DNA of 64,000 nt from Mycolicibacter algericus DSM 45454. Its GTDB lineage: Bacteria; Actinomycetota; Actinomycetes; Mycobacteriales; Mycobacteriaceae. Where the stretch lies: the NCBI RefSeq assembly GCF_002086455.1, contig NZ_MVHC01000001.1:1-64000 (forward strand), written 5' to 3'. A model generated the notes under the pieces. That model did no database searches, was not told the DNA's origin, and saw nothing but the letters and a program-made list of their open reading frames with translations. Of this stretch, positions 59,276 through 64,000 are shown piece after piece; positions within the stretch are counted from its first letter, which is position 1, and each line of letters begins with the position of its first letter. The position numbers and the translations under genes are program-made.

Positions 59276-60013
59276 TCAGGCGACCGGCCGGCGTCGCACA
59301 GCGTCATGGATGGGCTGATCGGGGTCCATCGCGATCCCGAGGCTCTCCGCGGTGCCTTCGACGACGCTGATCATGATGGTCGTCAGGTAGCCCACGAAGG
59401 TGTCGCGGGGCATCCGCCGCGGGCTGTCCAGTTCCGGCCCCAGCCACCAGTCGGTGGCCGACGTCGCCGTACCGAACGCCGCGAAGGCCGCCAGTTCCAG
59501 CGTGCCGCCGTTGAGGTCGAGATCCCGCAGTTCGTTGCGGAACATCTCGGCCATGGCGAGCGTGATCGTCCGGCCTTCGTTGAGCGTCCGCATCGTCGAC
59601 TCGGACTGTGCGCGCACCCGTCCCTGGATGAAGAACCGCAACACATTGGGGTGCTCGTCGACCAGGGCGACGTACTCGTCGACACTGCGCTGCACGATCT
59701 CGCGCAGCGAATTGGTGGCGACGTCGATGGAGGCGAAGATCGCCGCCCACAGATCGTCGCGCAACCGGGTCCCGACCGCCTCGAACAGGTCGTCCTTGTC
59801 GGTGAAGTGCCGGTAGATCTTGGGCTTGGCCGTGCCGGCTTCCTCCGCGATCTGCCGCACGCTCAGATCGGGCCCGAGCCGGTCGATCGCGCGGAAGGCG
59901 GCCTCGACGATCTCGCCGCGGACCTTCTTGCGGTGTTCGCGCCACCGCTCACTGCGCGCATCGACCTTCTGCCCGCCGTTGTCGGCCGGCTTGGACCTGC
60001 TCGTTCCGCGCAC
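59276..60013 (-). CDS. TetR family transcriptional regulator (Rv3050c type)
   Basis: The 245-residue regulator has the helix-turn-helix DLSVRQIAEEAGTAKPKIYR around residues 50-70 and a long ligand-binding domain (IVQRSVDEYVALVDEHPNVL ... FIQGRVRAQSE). GTG 60013 with AAGG about 8 nt upstream gives a length matching Rv3050c; GTG 60022 is possible. It probably controls the neighbouring monooxygenase gene and may act on the divergent reductase gene. Confidence 0.87.
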   Translation of the reverse strand: MRGTSRSKPADNGGQKVDARSERWREHRKKVRGEIVEAAFRAIDRLGPDLSVRQIAEEAGTAKPKIYRHFTDKDDLFEAVGTRLRDDLWAAIFASIDVATNSLREIVQRSVDEYVALVDEHPNVLRFFIQGRVRAQSESTMRTLNEGRTITLAMAEMFRNELRDLDLNGGTLELAAFAAFGTATSATDWWLGPELDSPRRMPRDTFVGYLTTIMISVVEGTAESLGIAMDPDQPIHDAVRRRPVA

Positions 60014-60099
60014 GTCAAGCACCTTACCGCGTTGCCGCGGCTGACCTGGGGAGACCGCGCGGTGACCTGGTCCGTTAGCATCGATAGACAGTTCCCGCG

Positions 60100-60113
60100 G
60101 CGCGATAACGCGC
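60100..60113. promoter_or_regulatory. GCGCG-ATAA-CGCGC inverted repeat near the reductase start
   Basis: A perfect 5-bp-arm repeat lies 20 nt before the GTG at 60133, in the 119-nt region divergent with the TetR gene. It may be an operator, but short GC-rich repeats are common by chance at this base composition. Confidence 0.25.
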
Positions 60114-60132
60114 ATATTTGAGACGAGATGTA

Positions 60133-61317
60133 GTGACCCAACGATTCGACCTGGCCATCGTCGGCGGCGGCCCGGCGGGATCGGCAGCGGCCTGGCAGGC
60201 ACGTCAGGCCGGCGCGAGCGTCGTCATCGTGGACAAGGCCGATTTCCCCCGTGACAAGCCCTGCGGCGATGGGCTGACCGCGCGCGCGGTCAGCTATCTG
60301 CAGAAGATGGGGCTGGCCGAACAGGTCGACAGGTTCCACCAGGTCAACCGGGTGAAGGTGTTCAGCCCCAGCGAGTGGGAACTGTCATTTCCGCGCCGCC
60401 CCGGAATGCCCGACCACGGCTACGTCGCGCGCCGGCCCGAGCTGGACACCCTGCTGCTCAAGCACGCCGAGTCCGCCGGCGCCGAAGTCCGTCAATCGGC
60501 CGAGGCCAGCGCGCCGATTCTCGACGATTCCGGCCGGGTCACCGGGGTGTTACTCAAGAGCGGCGAGCAGGTGCTGGCCGACGCGGTGATCGCCGCCGAC
60601 GGCGCCTACTCACCGATCAAACGCGCACTGAAACTGGACTCGGACTACAACGGCTACTCCGCGATCGCGATCCGCGCCGAGATGCCGGCGGTGCGTCCCG
60701 ACGTCGATTCACTCGACATCTACCTGAAGCTGGTGTTCGAAGGCGACCAGCTGCCCGGCTACGGCTGGGTATTCCCACTGGGCGACGGGCGGGTCAACAT
60801 CGGGCTGGGCTATGTCAACAGTTATAAGAACTGGCAGGCCATCAACGCCACACACTTCCTCGGCGAATTCCTGGAGACCCTCCCGCGCGAGTGGGAGCTG
60901 CCGTCGATCACCGAGCTGAAGCAGTCCAAGACGGTGCGGGCCTGGCGGCTGCCGATGGGCTTCACCGCGTGGCCGCCGTGGCGTCCCGGTGTGTTGTTCG
61001 TCGGCGACTCGCTGGGTGCGGGCCGGCCGACCTCCGGCGCCGGGATCTCCAAGGCGCTGGAATCGGGGTTGGCCGCCGGTGAGTGCGCCGTCGCGGCGCT
61101 GACCAACGGTGGGCCCGATGACTTCACCAACTACGCCCAGCGGATGCAAGCGGCCTGGGGCCGGGAGTACAAGCGCGGCCGGTTCTTTCACAAATTGGCA
61201 GGTCGGCCCGCGCTGGCCAATGCCGGCCTCAAACTGCTCGACAATGCGCGCTTCCGCGAGCTGATGCTCAACCGCTTGTACGCCAAATCCGAGGGGCGCC
61301 CGGACCACAAGCACTGA
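60133..61317 (+). CDS. Geranylgeranyl reductase-family FAD oxidoreductase (MenJ/Rv0561c-like)
   Basis: The 394-residue flavoprotein begins FDLAIVGGGPAGSAAAWQAR (FAD dinucleotide-binding GxGxxG), has the family motif FPRDKPCGDGLTARA, the mid ADGAYSPIKRAL, the VFPLGDGRVNIGLGYV block and the late GVLFVGDSLGAGRPTSGAG. Relatives reduce isoprenoid double bonds, for example in menaquinone. GTG 60133 was preferred over the in-frame TTG 60118. In M. tuberculosis this gene is not between Rv3050c and nrdE, so its presence here is an insertion or rearrangement. Confidence 0.88.
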   Translation: MTQRFDLAIVGGGPAGSAAAWQARQAGASVVIVDKADFPRDKPCGDGLTARAVSYLQKMGLAEQVDRFHQVNRVKVFSPSEWELSFPRRPGMPDHGYVARRPELDTLLLKHAESAGAEVRQSAEASAPILDDSGRVTGVLLKSGEQVLADAVIAADGAYSPIKRALKLDSDYNGYSAIAIRAEMPAVRPDVDSLDIYLKLVFEGDQLPGYGWVFPLGDGRVNIGLGYVNSYKNWQAINATHFLGEFLETLPREWELPSITELKQSKTVRAWRLPMGFTAWPPWRPGVLFVGDSLGAGRPTSGAGISKALESGLAAGECAVAALTNGGPDDFTNYAQRMQAAWGREYKRGRFFHKLAGRPALANAGLKLLDNARFRELMLNRLYAKSEGRPDHKH

Positions 61318-61324
61318 GCCGGTG

Positions 61325-62038
61325 TCAGCGTCGACCGCGCTCGGCGCGGCGCGGTTTGCGGGCGACTTTGCCCGCGGCGGCCCGCGCGGCCTGCTTGGCC
61401 AGGGTCTTCTCCCGCGCGGTGCGTTTCGGCGGCGGTTCCGCTTGGCCGCGTGAGGAACCGGGCTTGCGGCCCCGCACGATACCGACGAACTCTTCGACCA
61501 GCTGCGGCTGCCGGCTTTCGAGGAAGGCGAGTGCCACCGGGCAGGTGGGCGCATCGGTGATCGGGCGGTAGGTGAGGTCCTTGCGGTGATAGAGCCGGGC
61601 CAAGGATTGAGGAACGATCAGCACGCCCAGTCCTGCGGCGACGAGTTCTATTGCATCCTTGGTGGTTTCGGGCCGGTGATCGATCGGGTCGCCGGGTGCT
61701 TCCGCCCAGGCGACCACGTCGTCGAGTGGGAGCAGGATCGGCTCGCCGCGCAGGTCGGCGGCGGTGATCTCGTCGGCGGCGGACAGCACGTGGTCCGTCG
61801 GCACCACGGCCACGGTCGTCTCGTCGTAGAGCGGAATGACGGCCAACCCGGAGGTGTCGGTCGGCGGCCGCAGCAACGCCACGTCGACGGCGCCGGCCCG
61901 CACCGCTGCGACCGCGTCTGCCGCGGCCACGCTGCGCAGCTGCAGCGGGACGTCGGGACGGCGCTGCGCCCAGATCCGAGCCCACTTCGCCGGCGTCCCG
62001 CCAGGGACGTACCCGAGGGTCAGGGAAGGCCGGGTCAC
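61325..62038 (-). CDS. LysR-type substrate-binding domain protein without HTH
   Basis: The 237-residue protein is a PBP2/LysR effector domain from its first residue (LTLGYVPGGTPAKWARIW, with GAVDVALLRPP and GLGVLIVPQSLAR). It lacks the usual 60-residue winged-helix N-terminus. It ends in a tail of about 45 residues rich in Lys and Arg (PPKRTAREKTLAKQAARAAA and KVARKPRRAERGRR). That tail could bind nucleic acid directly. GTG 62038 is the start and no HTH is encoded upstream. It is divergent from the DUF5997 gene by 29 nt, a pairing known in actinobacteria. Confidence 0.82.
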   Translation of the reverse strand: MTRPSLTLGYVPGGTPAKWARIWAQRRPDVPLQLRSVAAADAVAAVRAGAVDVALLRPPTDTSGLAVIPLYDETTVAVVPTDHVLSAADEITAADLRGEPILLPLDDVVAWAEAPGDPIDHRPETTKDAIELVAAGLGVLIVPQSLARLYHRKDLTYRPITDAPTCPVALAFLESRQPQLVEEFVGIVRGRKPGSSRGQAEPPPKRTAREKTLAKQAARAAAGKVARKPRRAERGRR

Positions 62039-62067
62039 CGCATCAGGCTACCGATAAGGTCATCGGA

Positions 62068-62454
62068 ATGAGCAGGCCGAACGCGCAGTCCATGAAACCC
62101 GCCACCGCGGCAAAGAAGCTGGATGTGTACCTGCCCGCCACGCCGGCGGAGTTCCAGCAGAACCCGATCACCCGCGACGAGATCACCGCCTTGCAGGCCG
62201 ATCCGCCGCAGTGGCTCAAGGACCTTCGCAAGAACGGACCGCACCCGAAGAATCTGGTGGCGGCCAAGCTGGGCGTCTCAATCGCGGCGCTGGCGCGGGG
62301 CGGCGTCGAGAACGCGCTCACCACCGAGCAGATCCAACAGCTTCTCGAGGAGAACCCGCCGTGGCTGGTCGCCGAACGGGAGAGCTACCAGGCGGTGCTT
62401 CGCGAAGAGCGGCGCTTGAAAGCGTTGCGCGCGGAGCGCGCCGGCGAGAGCTGA
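62068..62454 (+). CDS. DUF5997 family protein
   Basis: The 128-residue protein has the family start QSMKPATAAKKLDVYLPATP, a central DPPQWLKDLRKNGPHPKNLV and a helical region VAAKLGVSIAALARGGV that looks like a small helix-turn-helix. Charged C-terminal helices follow (REERRLKALRAERAGES). Function unknown. It starts 29 nt from the HTH-less LysR-type gene on the other strand, so the two probably share a control region. Confidence 0.82.
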   Translation: MSRPNAQSMKPATAAKKLDVYLPATPAEFQQNPITRDEITALQADPPQWLKDLRKNGPHPKNLVAAKLGVSIAALARGGVENALTTEQIQQLLEENPPWLVAERESYQAVLREERRLKALRAERAGES

Positions 62455-62509
62455 CCGCGCGATCCCATCCGATCGGCGGGCGACGCCCCGCCAGAAGCGA
62501 GGAGCCAAG

Positions 62510-63010
62510 TTGAGTCGAGACGTACACCCGATCCCCGAGACGACCATCGAATGGACCGCACAGCGGGGTGACGCCCGCCGAGCAACGCTGTCGAGCTTGA
62601 AGTCGGCGAAGGTGTGGCTCGGCGTTACGGCCATCGCGTTGGTCACGGCGGCGGTTGTCACCGTGGTTCAGGCCAAGGGCGATTACTGGGTGGCCGCCCT
62701 GACGATGTTCGGGATCCTGCTCATCGGCTACACGGCGCTGGCGATCGGAATCATGCTGGCCGTGGTGCACCTGACCAACCGGCGGGTACTCGCGGCGGGG
62801 GCACAGTGGGCGTCCGGCATCAACGATCACGCGATCCGGATCGACACACCGGCGGTGACGATGCTGATCTCGCGTTCGGGACTCCGGTCGATTCGACGCA
62901 CGGGCACGCTCACCGTGCTCCGCACCCCGGCGGCAGGATCGATCGCGGTGCCGTCGATCCTGCTGCCCGACACGGACCTGATCACCGGATCCGCAGCCAA
63001 CGCCGGCTGA
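62510..63010 (+). CDS. Hypothetical membrane protein, two transmembrane helices
   Basis: The 166-residue protein has a soluble N-terminus of about 32 residues, two transmembrane helices (VWLGVTAIALVTAAVVTVVQ; TMFGILLIGYTALAIGIMLA) and a C-terminal domain of about 75 residues. I recognise no family. TTG 62510 with GAGGAG 5 nt upstream is a clear start. It may be co-transcribed with the DUF5997 gene (55-nt gap). Confidence 0.65.
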   Translation: MSRDVHPIPETTIEWTAQRGDARRATLSSLKSAKVWLGVTAIALVTAAVVTVVQAKGDYWVAALTMFGILLIGYTALAIGIMLAVVHLTNRRVLAAGAQWASGINDHAIRIDTPAVTMLISRSGLRSIRRTGTLTVLRTPAAGSIAVPSILLPDTDLITGSAANAG

Positions 63011-63038
63011 CGTCGGGTCAGGGCGCGCGTCCGCGGCG

Positions 63039-64000
63039 CTACAACATGCAGCTGACGCAGCCCTCCACCTCAGTGCCCTCCAGCGCCATCTGGCGTAGCC
63101 GGATGTAGTACAGCGTCTTGATTCCCTTGCGCCAGGCATAGATCTGCGCGCGGTTCACGTCGCGGGTGGTGGCGGTGTCCTTGAAGAACAGCGTCAGGCT
63201 CAGCCCCTGGTCCACGTGTTGGGTGGCCGCGGCGTAGGTGTCGATGATCTTCTCGTAGCCGATCTCGTAGGCGTCGGAGTAGTACTCCAGGTTGTCGTTG
63301 GTCATGTACGGCGCCGGATAGTAGACCCGGCCGATCTTGCCTTCCTTGCGGATCTCGATCTTCGACACGATCGGGTGGATCGACGACGTCGAGTGGTTGA
63401 TGTAGGAGATCGACCCGGTCGGCGGAACCGCCTGCAGGTTCTGGTTGTAGATACCGTGGGCGGCAACGGATTCCTTCAGCCGCTGCCAGTCGCTTTGTTC
63501 CGGGATCCGGATACCGGCGTCGGCGAAGAGCTGCCGCACCCTGACGGTCTTGGGCTCCCACACCTGGTTGATGTACTTGTCGAAGAACTCCCCGGACGCG
63601 TACTTGGACTTCTCGAAACCTACGAAGGATCTACCTCGTTCCAGCGCAAGACGATTCGATGCCCGCAGCGCGTGATACAGCACGGTATAGAAGTAGATGT
63701 TGGTGAAGTCGATGCCCTCTTCGGAGCCGTAGTGGATGCTCTCTCGGGCCAGGTAGCCGTGCAGGTTCATCTGGCCCAGCCCGATGGCGTGCGACTCGTT
63801 GTTGCCGTGCTCGATCGAGGGCACCGAGTTGATGTGGGTCTGATCGCTCACTGCGGTCAGCGCCCGGATGGCGACCTCGATGGTCTGGCCGAAGTCCGGG
63901 GAGTCCATCGCCTTGGCGATGTTGAGCGAGCCCAGGTTGCAGGAGATGTCCTTGCCCACCTTGGCGTAGCTCAAGTCGTCGTTGTACTCCGACGGGGTGG
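63039..64000 (-). CDS. nrdE: Class Ib ribonucleotide reductase alpha subunit, C-terminal part, cut by window edge
   Basis: The 320 visible residues are the C-terminal part of NrdE, the catalytic subunit. Motifs: [16 protein letters not shown] with an active-site cysteine, [17 protein letters not shown], the substrate-loop [32 protein letters not shown] and the terminal GCVSCML redox pair that NrdH reduces. The frame runs off the right edge; the N-terminus and nrdH/nrdI would lie beyond. The gene is on the same strand as nrdF2. Confidence 0.96.
   Translation of the reverse strand, partial: TPSEYNDDLSYAKVGKDISCNLGSLNIAKAMDSPDFGQTIEVAIRALTAVSDQTHINSVPSIEHGNNESHAIGLGQMNLHGYLARESIHYGSEEGIDFTNIYFYTVLYHALRASNRLALERGRSFVGFEKSKYASGEFFDKYINQVWEPKTVRVRQLFADAGIRIPEQSDWQRLKESVAAHGIYNQNLQAVPPTGSISYINHSTSSIHPIVSKIEIRKEGKIGRVYYPAPYMTNDNLEYYSDAYEIGYEKIIDTYAAATQHVDQGLSLTLFFKDTATTRDVNRAQIYAWRKGIKTLYYIRLRQMALEGTEVEGCVSCML

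Overview
The window is about 69% GC, densely packed and actinobacterial. Gene content and order match the Mycobacterium tuberculosis stretch from about Rv3010c to Rv3051c (order recalled from H37Rv, not searched): pfkA-gatA-gatC, Rv3013-type ACT protein, ligA, Rv3015c/lpqA types, mnmA-iscS, Rv3026c/Rv3027c types, etfBA, the Rv3030-Rv3032 polysaccharide genes, Rv3034c-Rv3038c types, echA17, Rv3040c/Rv3041c types, serB2, ctaD, fecB, adhC, nrdF2, Rv3049c/Rv3050c types and nrdE. The accessory genes between these landmarks indicate a non-tuberculous mycobacterium. No tRNA, rRNA or CRISPR array was recognised.

Layout. At 1-290 an IS256-family element enters from the left edge. 349-9576 holds DUF2237 and DUF732 genes, glycolysis (pfkA), the tRNA amidotransferase subunits gatA/gatC, ligA, a MetE-like protein, an LpqA-like lipoprotein and an orphan RelE-type toxin. 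9691-13665 is a leftward run: an OlsB-like N-acyltransferase, an OlsA-like acyltransferase, iscS and mnmA (sulfur delivery and 2-thiouridine in tRNA). 13878-19724 is an accessory block: an SDR-TetR operon with a palindromic operator, two more SDR genes and a large LAL (LuxR-type) ATPase regulator placed directly behind etfBA. 21711-25379 is the methylglucose-lipopolysaccharide-type cluster (methyltransferase, GH57 branching enzyme, GT4 transferase), followed after 8 nt by an MMPL transporter.

27429-33700 contains a hydrolase, a luciferase-like monooxygenase and a two-gene cassette of an ATP-grasp ligase and a 671-residue protein. I read the latter as papain-like (Gln404/Cys410/His568/Asn589). 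This cassette is the best candidate here for an undescribed system. 38191-41666 holds three tandem exported histidine-phosphatase paralogues with their own promoters, a CRP-type palindrome and a perfect 13-bp terminator hairpin; the first copy lacks the second catalytic histidine.

41873-49982 is mostly conserved (echA17-NUDIX-ABC operon, serB2, ctaD, fecB) with an exported PE-PPE-domain hydrolase inserted. 49975-55334 adds a DUF4139 coiled-coil protein, an alpha/beta-hydrolase-adenylate cyclase fusion, adhC and a DoxX-like membrane protein. 55372-64000 carries a NarK-type transporter closely behind nrdF2 (with NrdR-type paired boxes upstream), a flavin monooxygenase with its TetR regulator, a geranylgeranyl-reductase-like oxidoreductase, an HTH-less LysR-type protein facing a DUF5997 gene, a small membrane protein and the 3' part of nrdE.
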